Below, in pieces: positions 8,163 through 19,246 of a stretch of 64,000 nucleotides of DNA (positions are counted from its first letter, which is position 1; each line of letters opens with the position of its first letter). The stretch lies in NCBI GenBank assembly GCA_013298765.1, contig JAAFJA010000005.1:124001-188000 (forward strand), written 5' to 3'. This DNA comes from Betaproteobacteria bacterium. Its GTDB lineage: Bacteria; Pseudomonadota; Gammaproteobacteria; Burkholderiales; Casimicrobiaceae. Under the pieces are notes generated by a model that saw only the letters and a program-made list of their open reading frames with translations, made no database searches and was not told the DNA's origin. The translations under genes were made by a program, and so were the position numbers.

Positions 8163-9947
8163 CTACTTTCGCTTGGACGGGTCGATATCCACGAATTTCC
8201 AAGGTGTTCGCCAGAACGGATGGCGAACATAGTTCACGAGCCACGGCTGGCTAACGCGATTGGAGTACGTGTGATAGCCGAAATCGAGCACAGTATTGGC
8301 AGCGGCAATCTTCGACATCGCCGCGAAAAGCTGATCACGTTCTGGCCCCGGGGGTTTCACCGAGGCCAGATCGAAAAGCCGATCATATTCGGCGTTGCGA
8401 AACTGCATGTCGTTGATGGAATTGATGTTGCGAGACACCAGCAAACTCATGTAGCTCAGGCCGCTGGGGCCGCCAGCAATCCAGCTCCAGGCCCATGATT
8501 GCAGCTTTCCGGTGCGAGACATTTCGATCAAGTCAGGCCACTTTTGCTTGAAGAACGCGACGCGAATACCAATCGCATCCATGCTCTTTTTCCAAATCTC
8601 ATCCTGATCGCGGCCGCGACTGTCGGGCACACTGGAGCGCGTGAATACGAGCGGTTTACAACCAGGCGCTTCGCGGTAGCCATCGCCATCACAGTCTTTG
8701 TATCCGAAGCGATCCAGCAGCGCGCGAGCGAGCGCGGGGTCGTACGGCGGACGAAGTTTCAGCGTGGGCGAATAACCCGTCTGGCTGGGCGGAACGAGTT
8801 GTTGCGCGAGCTCGGCTTGGCCTTTGTAGATAACGTCGATCTCTCGGCGATAGTCAAAGCCCATCAGAATCGCGCGCCGCAACGCGTTTTTCTCAATGGC
8901 GGTGCCGCCGACAACGGGATCGCTCATATTGAAGTAGCCAAACGCGAGAATCGGTTCGAGTGCACGGGTGTGCTGCACGCCTCGCGCGGCGAACTCCGCC
9001 TTCAGTTTCGTGCCCTCAAACAAGCGGTCATGCATCGAAAGCGGCACTTCCATCGAATCAATCTCACCTGCCTGGAACGCGAGCACGCGCGGTAGCGGTT
9101 CTTCGACGACTGAGATTTCGATGCGATCAATTTGCGGTACGCGTAGCGTCGAGGCTTTTCCGTTCGCGAGCGGTAGATACTCTTCGCGATAACGCTCGTT
9201 TCTTGAGAGAACGACGCGGCTTGATCGCTTCCACTCACTCTTTTCGAGTTTGAACGCGTTGGTGCCGACCGGGTTCTCGCGCACGCGACCCCGCTCATCA
9301 GCGTAGCGCTCCACCACTTCTCGTGCCACTGCAGAAAAGGGCGATGACGTTAGATCGTAGAGAAACTCGTATTGCGGCGCTTCAAAGACGATTTGAAATC
9401 GGTAACGATCCAGTGCTCGCAATCCAGAGATCGCGCGGTCATAGTCAAATTTGCCGGATTTTTCAGCCTCGGCGCGCGCCGCTTTGATCCCAACTATTTT
9501 GTCTTCAACCAGATAATAGTTGGGCGAGGCGACCTTTGGATCGATAAGTCGCTTTATAGAGTAAACATAGTCGTTAGCCACAAGCTCTCTGGGCTTGCCG
9601 CCGAACGCCGGATCGTCAGTAAAAAAGATGCCGGGCTTTACGCTGAAGAGAAACGTCTTGCCGTCCGCCGAGACTTCCGGGAGCGCACTCAGCGTCGCCG
9701 GACGAAGCTTCACCGGGCGCGCGTGATAGTCGTAATCGAGTGGCGGATCGAAAATTAACCGAATGATGTCGCTCGAAGGCACATCGTCAGACGCTGCTGG
9801 ATCGAACGTGGATTCCGCAGCGGGCGAGGTTAAGCGAAGCACTTTTTGCTGCGCGGCACTCAGGGGTGAGAGCGAGACCGCGCCAACGATCGCCAGAAGC
9901 GATAGTCCTTGTTGCAAAAGTGAGCGAAACATAAACGAGCGAGACAT
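8163..9947 (-). CDS. Peptide-type ABC transporter solute-binding protein (family 5), copy B
   Basis: This 594-residue protein is colinear with copy A: signal peptide (QQGLSLLAIVGAVSLSPLSA), STFDPAASDDVPSSD, ELVANDYVYSIKRLIDPKVASP, NPVGTNAFKLEKSEWK and the acidic loop DCDGDGYREAPGCKP, which contains two Cys absent from A. The pair probably arose by an old duplication, since they are clearly diverged. The gene ends 80 nt before the start of copy A, so they are likely co-transcribed. ATG 9947 or ATG 9932 are both possible; neither has a strong ribosome binding site. Confidence 0.87.
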   Translation of the reverse strand: MSRSFMFRSLLQQGLSLLAIVGAVSLSPLSAAQQKVLRLTSPAAESTFDPAASDDVPSSDIIRLIFDPPLDYDYHARPVKLRPATLSALPEVSADGKTFLFSVKPGIFFTDDPAFGGKPRELVANDYVYSIKRLIDPKVASPNYYLVEDKIVGIKAARAEAEKSGKFDYDRAISGLRALDRYRFQIVFEAPQYEFLYDLTSSPFSAVAREVVERYADERGRVRENPVGTNAFKLEKSEWKRSSRVVLSRNERYREEYLPLANGKASTLRVPQIDRIEISVVEEPLPRVLAFQAGEIDSMEVPLSMHDRLFEGTKLKAEFAARGVQHTRALEPILAFGYFNMSDPVVGGTAIEKNALRRAILMGFDYRREIDVIYKGQAELAQQLVPPSQTGYSPTLKLRPPYDPALARALLDRFGYKDCDGDGYREAPGCKPLVFTRSSVPDSRGRDQDEIWKKSMDAIGIRVAFFKQKWPDLIEMSRTGKLQSWAWSWIAGGPSGLSYMSLLVSRNINSINDMQFRNAEYDRLFDLASVKPPGPERDQLFAAMSKIAAANTVLDFGYHTYSNRVSQPWLVNYVRHPFWRTPWKFVDIDPSKRK

Positions 9948-9967
9948 GCCGGAGTTGGGGCTACGCG

Positions 9968-10447
9968 CTAGCCGAGCGCTTTCTCAATATCTTTCGCAAG
10001 CGATGCCGGTTCATCCTGCGGCGCGAAGCGCTTCACTGTGCCATCGGGGCTCACCAAAAACTTGGTGAAATTCCATTTCACGGCTTCGCTGCCGAGTAAA
10101 CCAGGCGCAGCTTTTTTCAGTTGCGAAAACAGTGGATCAGCCTCGTCGCCGTTCACATCAACTTTGGCAAACATCGGGAAGTTAACCCCGTAGTTCAGCT
10201 CGCAAAACTCCTCGATGGCCTTTTCATCGCCCGGCTCTTGCCCGCCGAACTGATTGCATGGAAAACCCAGCACTGCAAGGCCGCGATCTTTGTATTGCTC
10301 ATGCAGCGCTTGCAGGCCTTTGTATTGCGGTGTGAAACCGCATGCGCTCGCCGTGTTCACGATGAGCAGCGTCTTTCCTTTGTATTTCGAAAGCGGAACC
10401 GCTTTGCCCTTAATGTCTTTAACGCTGAAGTCGTAGGTGGTGGTCAT
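9968..10447 (-). CDS. Glutathione peroxidase (cysteine type)
   Basis: A 159-residue thiol peroxidase that reduces hydroperoxides with glutathione or thioredoxin as donor. The catalytic set is visible: Cys36 in TASACGFTPQY (Cys rather than selenocysteine), Gln70 in FPCNQFGGQEPG, and Trp125-Asn126 in VKWNFTKF. The length matches the BtuE/GPx family. I chose ATG 10447 (MTTTYDFSV); an upstream in-frame ATG at 10462 would add five residues. The gene ends 20 nt before the start of the downstream solute-binding gene, so it may head that unit. Confidence 0.92.
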   Translation of the reverse strand: MTTTYDFSVKDIKGKAVPLSKYKGKTLLIVNTASACGFTPQYKGLQALHEQYKDRGLAVLGFPCNQFGGQEPGDEKAIEEFCELNYGVNFPMFAKVDVNGDEADPLFSQLKKAAPGLLGSEAVKWNFTKFLVSPDGTVKRFAPQDEPASLAKDIEKALG

Positions 10448-10465
10448 AGTGATGAAGTCCAATGT

Positions 10466-10523
10466 GTAGGCGCTGGCTTGACCGCGCTCATCTAATGCAA
10501 AGCGCGATCAAGCCCGCGCCTAC
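10466..10523. repeat. REP-like long hairpin between gpx and metC
   Basis: Arms 10466-10488 (starting GTAGGCGCTGGCTTGACC) and 10501-10523 (ending CCCGCGCCTAC) pair over 23 nt with two mismatches around a 12-nt loop. The GTAGGCG...CGCCTAC ends and GGGCTTG core resemble extragenic palindromic repeats of gamma- and betaproteobacteria. There is no T-run, so it is not a standard terminator. It lies between the start of the glutathione peroxidase gene and the end of metC. Confidence 0.75.
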
Positions 10524-10540
10524 TTGCGTGTCAGGTCGTA

Positions 10541-11728
10541 TTACAGCGCAGCGAACCCGCGCATTAAATCTTGTTTCAAATCCTCGGGGTCTTCGAGCCC
10601 CACGTTGAGCCGAATGAGCGCACCTTTGTGCGGCCAATTGGGACGGGATTTGGCGAGGTCGTACGTCAATGCGAGCGAACCGGTGCCGCCCCAACTCGCG
10701 CCGATCCCAAAGAGATGCAGTGCCTCGATAAACGCTGCCGCTGCCGAATCGCCGAAGCGGTCTTGCAGCACGATAGAGAACACGCCGGTGGAGCCCGTGA
10801 AATCGCGCTTCCAAATTTCGTGACCGGGGCAATCGGGCAGTGCGGGATGAAGCACGAGCGCTACTTCGTCGCGCGTTTTCAGCCAATGCGCTAACTCAAG
10901 CGCCACGCGTTCAACGTGGCGCATGCGAAGCGGCATCGTGGGCAAACCGCGCAGCACGAGATAGGCGTCGTCCGGCGCAACACATTGCCCGGTTTGCAGC
11001 GCCGCATCTTTCACTTGTTTCCACAGCGCTTCGGTTTTGGCGGTGATCGAGCCCATCACCAAATCGCTGTGACCCGCGGGGTACTTCGTGAGCGCGTGAA
11101 CTGAGATATCGGCCCCCTTTTCGAAGGCGCGGAGAAACCAGCCTGCAGTGTAAGTATTGTCGATGGCAACGAGCGCCCCGCGCGCATGCGCTGCTTGAGC
11201 GATCGCGGGCAAATCGGATAACTCCATCGTGATCGAGCCCGGTGTTTCAACCCACACGAGCTTGGTGTTCGATTTCATCAGCGCCGCGATGCCCGCGCCC
11301 ACCGCTGGATCGTAGAAGCCGACCTCAACATTCATGCGTTTCAGCAGGCCGTTGGCGAGCGTCTTTACAGGGTCATACACATTGCTCGGCACGAGCACGT
11401 GATCGCCTGGTGCGACAAACGGAAGAAACGCATAGGCCACCGCCGCGAGGCCCGAAGGAAAGAGCACGCTTGCGAACCCGCCTTCCCACTCCGCGATGCG
11501 GTTTTGCAAGTCGCGCGTGGTCGGCGTTCCGCTGGTGCCATAGGTGTAAATCGATTCGTCGAAACCCGAGCGAGATTTCCACTTCGCGATGTTTTCGAAA
11601 AGCACGGTCGACGCGCGCTCGGTGCCTGGCGCGAGTGAGCGGAAGCCACTCGCGACGTCGCGCCGGGGATGAATCAAATGCGTTGCGTCTGAAAAGCGAG
11701 GCTTGGATGAGGCGGTTTCGTCATTCAT
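10541..11728 (-). CDS. metC: Cystathionine beta-lyase-type PLP enzyme
   Basis: A 395-residue member of the Cys/Met-metabolism PLP family. The Schiff-base lysine is Lys215 in SVHALTKYPAGHSD, the PLP phosphate site is in FPSGLAAVAYAF (residues about 90-101), and YTYGTSGTPTTRDLQNRIAEWEGG near 61-84 is the MetC-like substrate-side block. MetC splits cystathionine to homocysteine, pyruvate and ammonia in methionine synthesis. The family is hard to separate from other beta- and gamma-lyases by eye; the TGTPT segment and overall length favour MetC. It stands alone, with a REP-like hairpin at its 3' side. Confidence 0.8.
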   Translation of the reverse strand: MNDETASSKPRFSDATHLIHPRRDVASGFRSLAPGTERASTVLFENIAKWKSRSGFDESIYTYGTSGTPTTRDLQNRIAEWEGGFASVLFPSGLAAVAYAFLPFVAPGDHVLVPSNVYDPVKTLANGLLKRMNVEVGFYDPAVGAGIAALMKSNTKLVWVETPGSITMELSDLPAIAQAAHARGALVAIDNTYTAGWFLRAFEKGADISVHALTKYPAGHSDLVMGSITAKTEALWKQVKDAALQTGQCVAPDDAYLVLRGLPTMPLRMRHVERVALELAHWLKTRDEVALVLHPALPDCPGHEIWKRDFTGSTGVFSIVLQDRFGDSAAAAFIEALHLFGIGASWGGTGSLALTYDLAKSRPNWPHKGALIRLNVGLEDPEDLKQDLMRGFAAL

Positions 11729-11803
11729 CCTTGGCAGTGTAGCGGGAGAGAATCGGGCTCGCTTGGCGTGGGGATTCCTAAAAGAAACCTTGTTCAGAGC
11801 GAT

Positions 11804-11886
11804 ATTAAATTGGGGCTAAATCGGCTTGAAATCTATTCTCAAGAGTTAAGGTTTTCGTCTCTTAGCCCATATAAATTAAGGGCTAA
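11804..11886. repeat. Dispersed palindromic repeat, copy 2 (in the metC-serS gap)
   Basis: It starts ATTAAATTGGGGCTAAA and ends with TTAGCCC-ATATAAATTAA-GGGCTAA (about 11862-11886), a perfect 7-bp inverted repeat with an 11-nt AT spacer. The rest of the 420-bp gap 11729-12148 holds no gene I can support; a 99-codon frame there has no family resemblance. It probably contains the serS promoter and leader. Confidence 0.6.
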
Positions 11887-12067
11887 CGTAACAAAGACAA
11901 TGCAGCCGCCAGCGTCAACGTGCCCCGTTAATTCTGCTCGCGCTAAACTCTTGGCTATGCGTAATTACGAGCCAATCATCGCTGTCTCTCAGGCGTCTGC
12001 CTGCGCAGAGTCGCGTGCGCTCGTGGCTCACCCAGGCGCGTTCAGCCGCTCCTCTCGCTCCCGCTAA

Positions 12068-13462
<1,395 letters not shown>

Positions 13463-13608
13463 GACAGGAATACCGCGAAAGCTGGGTAGTCGTGCGCCGA
13501 GCGTGACTCGTGCTTTCTGTTCAACCCCCCTCTAATAGGGAGTTGTTTTCGCCTCGCGTTCGCGTAGTATCTGCGCCCGACCTATTCATCCCGTGAGGCT
13601 CTGACGTT

Positions 13609-15699
13609 GTGCCACTGAGTTCGCCCGTTGACGATTTTTCGACACTCTTCGAGCTTTTGCCGATCGGTGCCTATCGGTCAGCGCCTGACGGGCTGATTCT
13701 GCGAGCTAACCCCGCATTGGTTCGCATGAACAATGCAACCAGCGAAGCAAATCTTTTGGCGGTGGCGAACGGAGGAACATCGGATTGGTACGTCGACCCG
13801 CTTCGCCGCGCAGAATTTCGTCGCATACTGGCTGAGCGGGGTGATGTCACTGGCTTCATCTCCGAAATCGAGCTCTATGTAACGCGCGAGCGCCGTTGGA
13901 TCAACGAAAACGCGCACGCTGTATTTGATGATTCCGGGCGCGTTCTTTTTTATGAAGGAACCATTGAAGACATCACTGAGAAGCGCGCGCTCGAACAGGG
14001 GCTCGCGCTCAGTGAGAGGCGGTTTCGCGCGCTGACAGCGAAATCGCAAAGCGCGACGATTGTGTGCGACGCGGGAGGAAAAATTTCGTTTGCTAGCGGT
14101 GCGGTAGAGATGCTTCTCGGCATTGATGCCGAATCAGTCGTGGGCACCAATCTTTTCGACTCAATGCATCCAGACGATCAAGTCGAACACCGAAGCGAAT
14201 TCGCGCGTGTCGCTGCACACAACAATTCAGGTAATGAAAGCGTAGCTCGGCATCGTCACACTGATGGCAGCTGGCGATATCTGGCCTCCTTTGCGAGCGA
14301 TGCAAGAGATGATCCAGCCGTGAGAGGCATGATCGTTTACTGGCGCGATGTGACGGATGCGCACATTGCGCGTATGCGCTTGCGAAGCCTCTCAGAAACC
14401 GACTCACTGACGGGACAGTTCAGCCGCGCGATGTTTGAGCGCACCGCGGCTGAGGTGCTTGAACGTGCACATCAAAAGCGGCATCGTGTTGCACTTTTCT
14501 TCGTTGATCTCGACAATTTCAAACTCGCAAACGATTCTTACGGCCACTGGTTTGGTGACCAAATTTTGATTGCTACGGGACGTCGCTTGCGCGCGCTTGT
14601 GGGCGATGGCGACATCGTGGGCCGCCTTGGCGGTGATGAATTTGCGGTGCTCGCACAATTTAGCGAAGACGAGATGAATACGCTCGAAGATCGAGCGGCG
14701 AGCATCGTGCAAGAGCTTGCCAAGCCGATTCGCGTGGATGCCACACAGTTCGAAGTCACCGTGAGTGTAGGCGTTGCCTGCTACCCGACCGATGCCGCCA
14801 GCTACTCCGAGCTTTTACGCTTCGCCGACCAAGCCATGTTTGCGGCGAAGGCCGCGTCGCGGAACACCTATCGGGTGTTCACCGCGGCGCTCGAAAAGCG
14901 AGTTCGCGAACGTGTAAGCATGATCAGCGACTTGCGTCGTGCGGTGGCCAACCGTGAGTTCGTCGTCTACTACCAGCCACAAGTAGATATGGCGAACGCG
15001 CAGCTCGTTGGCGTAGAGGCGTTGGTACGCTGGCAACATCCGGTTCGCGGTGTATTGGCGCCCGCAGAATTCATCGAAGTGGCTGAAGATCAAGGCCTCA
15101 TCAACGCAATCGGCTTGCAAGTCATTGAACTTGCTATTCCACAGATCGCGCGCTGGCGCGCTGAGCACACTTGCGACTTGCGACTTGCGATCAATGTGTC
15201 TGCGCAGCAATTTCGTGACGACACGTTTGTCCGCAGGCTACGAATCTTGTTGCAGCGTTATGAGCTGTGCGCAAACGCGGTGGAAGTCGAGGTGACCGAG
15301 AGCATCTTGCTCGCAGCGAACCGAGACGGCCGCAATGTGATTGAAGAGCTGCGCAACATCGGTGTTCGGGTGGTGTTAGACGATCTTGGCGTCGGTTATT
15401 CCTCGATGGCGTATCTGCGCCAGTTTCCCGTGGATGGAGTGAAGCTTGATCGCGGGTTTGTGCAAGGCTTGCCGAACAACGCGGTCGATGCGGCAATTGT
15501 GCGCTCAATCATCTCGCTCACCCGAGAATTGGGATTGACACTCGTCGCCGAGGGCGTCGAAGATCATGCGCAGCGCACTTATTTGGTGGGCGAGCATTGC
15601 CGGGTCGGCCAAGGCTATTTATTTTCAATTCCTGTGGCCGTGGGCGAATTCGAACGCGCGGGTTGGCTTTGGCATGTTGTGCCTCATCCGATAGATTGA
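13609..15699 (+). CDS. PAS-PAS-GGDEF-EAL cyclic-di-GMP protein
   Basis: A 696-residue sensor-type c-di-GMP protein with no membrane segment. Two PAS domains (about 10-125 and 135-255) are followed by a GGDEF domain with intact RLGGDEFAVL near residue 340, and an EAL domain with GVEALVRWQHP near 469. The EAL catalytic residues look present: Asn in INVSAQQF, Glu in EVTES, the Asp pair in VLDDLGVGYSS and Lys in VKLDRGF. DDLGVGYSS deviates from the usual DDFGTGYSS. Both synthesis and breakdown are possible; EAL proteins with intact GGDEF often act mainly as phosphodiesterases. I take GTG 13609 as start. Confidence 0.93.
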   Translation: MPLSSPVDDFSTLFELLPIGAYRSAPDGLILRANPALVRMNNATSEANLLAVANGGTSDWYVDPLRRAEFRRILAERGDVTGFISEIELYVTRERRWINENAHAVFDDSGRVLFYEGTIEDITEKRALEQGLALSERRFRALTAKSQSATIVCDAGGKISFASGAVEMLLGIDAESVVGTNLFDSMHPDDQVEHRSEFARVAAHNNSGNESVARHRHTDGSWRYLASFASDARDDPAVRGMIVYWRDVTDAHIARMRLRSLSETDSLTGQFSRAMFERTAAEVLERAHQKRHRVALFFVDLDNFKLANDSYGHWFGDQILIATGRRLRALVGDGDIVGRLGGDEFAVLAQFSEDEMNTLEDRAASIVQELAKPIRVDATQFEVTVSVGVACYPTDAASYSELLRFADQAMFAAKAASRNTYRVFTAALEKRVRERVSMISDLRRAVANREFVVYYQPQVDMANAQLVGVEALVRWQHPVRGVLAPAEFIEVAEDQGLINAIGLQVIELAIPQIARWRAEHTCDLRLAINVSAQQFRDDTFVRRLRILLQRYELCANAVEVEVTESILLAANRDGRNVIEELRNIGVRVVLDDLGVGYSSMAYLRQFPVDGVKLDRGFVQGLPNNAVDAAIVRSIISLTRELGLTLVAEGVEDHAQRTYLVGEHCRVGQGYLFSIPVAVGEFERAGWLWHVVPHPID

Positions 15700-15765
15700 C
15701 CTTGCAGCTTACATTTCGGGAACGCACACGCACGCTCGACGCGCGGAGACTTTTTTAGCTTTTTC

Positions 15766-16635
15766 CTAAGGCAAACCGAGCGTTCCGCGTGCAATCTCCA
15801 GCACGCGTCCGCCCACGCGAATGCGGCGATCTTTGGTGAGTGAAAGCTGCAATACATTCAAACGTTGAATGAATTCGCCTTGCGTGACGATGATGGCCTG
15901 CGGTGTTGCCTCACCCGCATCGAGCAGATAACCGCCCAGATTCGAGCAGGCGGAACCCGTGCCTGGGTCTTCGCTCATGCCGCTCGTGGTGGGGAAGAAA
16001 AAGCGCACTTGGAAGCGATTGGCTGCGACTCGGGCAACAAGGTAGGCCATGTAGCGACCCGCATCATTTTTGAAGTGTGCTTGCAATAACTCGGGATTCG
16101 GTTTTGTGCGCGCGAGCGCATCCACGCTTGCCACGGGAATCACCAGCTGCTCTGTTCCGGTGGAGACAAAGCGTGCCTCGCCAAGAAAATCTGTTTCTTG
16201 CAGGCCGACGGCTTTTGCGAGCACCGAGGCAGGCGCATCAATGGCGCGCGATTGGTGTGGGTTTGCAGTAAAGGTCCACGCCCCGTTTTCAAGCGTGACT
16301 TCGATAGGGCCGACGTTGAGCCCGAGCGTGAGGGCGTTGATCGCGGTTGCTTGCAATTCTTCGTGCATCGATGCCAGCACGAACGAAGTGCCCACGGTTG
16401 GATGACCAGCGAAGGGCAACTCATAACGCGGCGTGAAAATCCGAACGCGAGGCGCCGCACCCGCTTGCGGAAAGATGAACGTCGTTTCGGAGAGGTTGAA
16501 CTGCGCAGCGATTGACTGCATCGTTGCATCATCGAGCCCCGTTGCGTCTTCAACTACAGCAAGCGGATTGCCGCCAAACGTGGCTCGCTCTGATTCAACG
16601 AACACATTCACGATGCGGTAAGCAATGCGCTTCAT
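15766..16635 (-). CDS. PhzF-family isomerase-like protein
   Basis: A 289-residue member of the PhzF/diaminopimelate-epimerase-fold family. Evidence is the N-terminal NVFVESERATFGGNPLAVV, the catalytic-Glu block AAQFNLSETTFIF, FTPRYELPFAGHPTVGTSFVL and the C-terminal half motif EDPGTGSACSNLGGYLL. PhzF acts in phenazine synthesis, but most family members are lone genes of unknown substrate and no phenazine genes are near. ATG 16635 was preferred over an upstream start because it yields the family N-terminus. Confidence 0.88.
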   Translation of the reverse strand: MKRIAYRIVNVFVESERATFGGNPLAVVEDATGLDDATMQSIAAQFNLSETTFIFPQAGAAPRVRIFTPRYELPFAGHPTVGTSFVLASMHEELQATAINALTLGLNVGPIEVTLENGAWTFTANPHQSRAIDAPASVLAKAVGLQETDFLGEARFVSTGTEQLVIPVASVDALARTKPNPELLQAHFKNDAGRYMAYLVARVAANRFQVRFFFPTTSGMSEDPGTGSACSNLGGYLLDAGEATPQAIIVTQGEFIQRLNVLQLSLTKDRRIRVGGRVLEIARGTLGLP

Positions 16636-16712
16636 AGATACTTTCAAGGAATGAAAAAGATGATCAGCGTGGCACGTAAGCATAGAGGCTTCTTCACGAA
16701 CAATAACGCACG

Positions 16713-16804
16713 CTTAGCCCAACATTTATTGGGGCTAGATTGAATAAATAGTGATTAACGCTATCCAGTCAAATGAAGGCGTAGCCCTGCTTTAGTTGGG
16801 GCTA
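16713..16804. repeat. Dispersed palindromic repeat, copy 3 (two palindromes)
   Basis: It contains TTAGCCC-AACATTTATTG-GGGCTA at 16714-16737 and TAGCCC-TGCTTTAGTTG-GGGCTA at 16782-16804, both with 11-nt spacers. It lies in the 454-bp gap between phzF and ettA (16636-17089). I see no gene in the rest of that gap. Confidence 0.6.
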
Positions 16805-17089
16805 CCCGCAAATTGGTTTAAAGAAAAACGTCTGCCCGCCCGCGCTGAGATAATTGCGTCATCCCTTGCGCGGCGCACCCCTTGTTTTGCGCCAGCAGCA
16901 ATGGAAATGCTGAACAAGTCTCGCGCGAGCATCGCATCCTCGGAATTGGGCGATCTGCAAACCCAAATTTCTTCTACATAGCCCCGCTATGCTTCAGAAT
17001 TTTGGGCTTCCAGCCCATCCCAATCCGAAGCGCGCTGCACCACGCAGACTTACTCAGCGTTTCCCAAACTCCTAGAACGAAGTCCCACT

Positions 17090-18751
17090 ATGCAATATAT
17101 CTACACGATGAATAACGTGTCGAAGGTCGTGCCTCCGAAACGTCAAATCATTAAAGACATTTCTCTTTCGTTTTTCCCCGGCGCGAAGATCGGTTTGCTC
17201 GGCTTGAACGGCGCAGGAAAATCGACGGTGCTTCGCATCATGGCTGGCGTCGATAAGGATTTCACTGGCGAAGCGCGTCCACAGGCGGGCATCAAAGTCG
17301 GCTTCCTGCCGCAAGAGCCCGAGCTCAATCCTGATGACACCGTGCGCGAGGCTGTCGAGAGCGGTTTGGGTGACATCTCGCGCGCGAAGGCGCGGCTCGA
17401 AGAGGTCTACGCTGCGTATGGCGAAGAAAACGCTGATTTCGATGCGCTCGCGAAGGAGCAAGCCGAGCTTGAAGCCATCATCAATACGGGCGACGGCCAC
17501 AACACCGAACAAGCGTTGGAAGTGGCCGCCGATGCGCTACGTCTTCCACCGTGGGATGCAAAGATTGGTCTGCTATCCGGCGGTGAAAAGCGCCGCGTCG
17601 CGCTCTGCAAACTTCTGCTTTCGAAACCCGACATGCTCCTGCTCGATGAGCCGACCAACCACTTAGATGCCGAGAGTGTGGATTGGCTTGAACAATTTTT
17701 GAAGCGCTATCCTGGGACCGTCGTCGCGGTCACCCATGATCGCTACTTCCTTGATAACGCCGCCGAGTGGATTCTCGAATTGGATCGCGGCCAAGGCATT
17801 CCGTGGAAAGGCAATTACAGCGAATGGCTCGATCAAAAAAGCGCGCGCTTGAAGCAAGAAGAATCGAGCGAATCGGCGCGTCAAAAGGCGTTGAAGAAAG
17901 AGCTTGAATGGGTGCGCCAGAATCCAAAAGGCCGCCAAGCCAAGAGCAAAGCGCGTTTGACGCGATTCGAAGAACTCTCTAGCTACGAATACCAATCGCG
18001 TAACGAAACCAATGAGATCTTCATTCCCGTGGCTGAGCGCTTGGGCAACGAAGTCATCGAATTCAAAAACGTCACCAAGAGCTACGGTGATCGCGTGTTG
18101 ATCGATAACCTTTCATTCCGCGTTCCACCCGGTGCGATTGTCGGCGTGATCGGCCCGAACGGTGCAGGTAAATCCACGCTCTTCAAGCTCATCAACGGCG
18201 TTGAGAAACCAGACAGCGGCGAAGTCACCATCGGCCACACGGTACATATGGCTTTCGTCGATCAATCGCGGCAATCGCTGCAAAACGACAAAACCGTGTG
18301 GGAAGACGTCTCCGGCGGCGCAGACATTTTGCAAGTCGGCAAATTTGAAATGCAATCGCGCGCCTACATCGGCCGCTTCAATTTCAAAGGCGCAGACCAA
18401 CAAAAAATCGTCGGCAATCTTTCCGGCGGTGAACGCGGCCGCTTGCATCTCGCGAAGACGCTGCTCAAGGGCGGCAACGTACTGCTCCTCGACGAGCCGT
18501 CGAACGACTTGGACGTTGAAACGCTCCGCGCGCTCGAAGACGCGCTACAAGAATTCGCAGGCACCGCGATCATCATTTCGCATGATCGCTGGTTCCTCGA
18601 TCGCATCTGTACGCACATCCTCGCCGCAGAAGGCGACAGCCAATGGTTCTTCTACGACGGCAACTACCGCGAGTACGAGAACAACAAGATTCTGCGTTTG
18701 GGTGAAGAGGCGGCGAAGCCGAAGCGGGTGCGGTTTAAGGCGTTGAAGTAA
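17090..18751 (+). CDS. ettA: ABC-F protein EttA (energy-dependent translational throttle)
   Basis: A 553-residue cytoplasmic ABC-F ATPase that binds the ribosomal E site and gates the first elongation step in response to the ATP/ADP ratio. It has two ABC domains: Walker A GLNGAGKST near 40 with signature LSGGEKRR near 162 and Walker B LLLDEPTNHLD; then GPNGAGKST near 355 with LSGGERGR near 444 and LLLDEPSNDLD. The linker between them is the P-site-tRNA-interacting region. Length and the start MQYIYTMNNVSKVVPPKR match EttA closely. Confidence 0.96.
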   Translation: MQYIYTMNNVSKVVPPKRQIIKDISLSFFPGAKIGLLGLNGAGKSTVLRIMAGVDKDFTGEARPQAGIKVGFLPQEPELNPDDTVREAVESGLGDISRAKARLEEVYAAYGEENADFDALAKEQAELEAIINTGDGHNTEQALEVAADALRLPPWDAKIGLLSGGEKRRVALCKLLLSKPDMLLLDEPTNHLDAESVDWLEQFLKRYPGTVVAVTHDRYFLDNAAEWILELDRGQGIPWKGNYSEWLDQKSARLKQEESSESARQKALKKELEWVRQNPKGRQAKSKARLTRFEELSSYEYQSRNETNEIFIPVAERLGNEVIEFKNVTKSYGDRVLIDNLSFRVPPGAIVGVIGPNGAGKSTLFKLINGVEKPDSGEVTIGHTVHMAFVDQSRQSLQNDKTVWEDVSGGADILQVGKFEMQSRAYIGRFNFKGADQQKIVGNLSGGERGRLHLAKTLLKGGNVLLLDEPSNDLDVETLRALEDALQEFAGTAIIISHDRWFLDRICTHILAAEGDSQWFFYDGNYREYENNKILRLGEEAAKPKRVRFKALK

Positions 18752-18761
18752 GGAGCGGCTT

Positions 18762-19031
18762 GTGATCGTTGCTTCATACAGATTTACACGCGCGCTCAAT
18801 TCCCTAGCCACTTTTGTCACGACCAATAGCGCAAGTACCGACGCACTAAACGCGTTGGAGGTTTGGCAGAGCGCTGCAGGGATGACAAGGGCTTACGAAA
18901 AACTCAATGACAACCCTGGAGAGCTTGTCGCCCGGCTCTCTTGGCAAGACTCGGATTCTCAGAGTGGCCCTGACTTGCAGGTCGCAACTGAAAAGTTCGG
19001 TGTTCAGCGCATCTTTATCTCCCAAGAGTAA
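18762..19031 (+). CDS. Small hypothetical protein
   Basis: An 89-codon GTG-start frame lying 10 nt after ettA. A possible ribosome binding site (AAGGAGCGG) precedes it. The product is soluble, Ser/Ala-rich in the first half and acidic in the second, with no recognisable domain. The close spacing and ribosome binding site favour expression with ettA. Codon use is less clean than in neighbouring genes, so this could be a chance frame. Confidence 0.4.
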   Translation: MIVASYRFTRALNSLATFVTTNSASTDALNALEVWQSAAGMTRAYEKLNDNPGELVARLSWQDSDSQSGPDLQVATEKFGVQRIFISQE

Positions 19032-19246
19032 CGTCCATCCAGAAGAAACCGCCCGCGCGAATCGTTACGTCGAAAAATGCAGGCGCGGCGAGTCCGGGTT
19101 TTGTGGTCGTCGCAAGCGTGGCGTGTATCGATATGCCCGGACGCGCTTCGCTTCTCCGGGCTACGTCATTCCACGTTTCATCGGATCGTCCTGCGCACCG
19201 TCGATGAGCGGTGGCGTGTCGGGTTACCGCCCTGCACACTTAAGTC

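Noticed and set aside
11768-12067. 99-codon forward frame between metC and serS
   Set aside because: It overlaps the dispersed palindrome repeat, has no ribosome binding site, and shows no domain.
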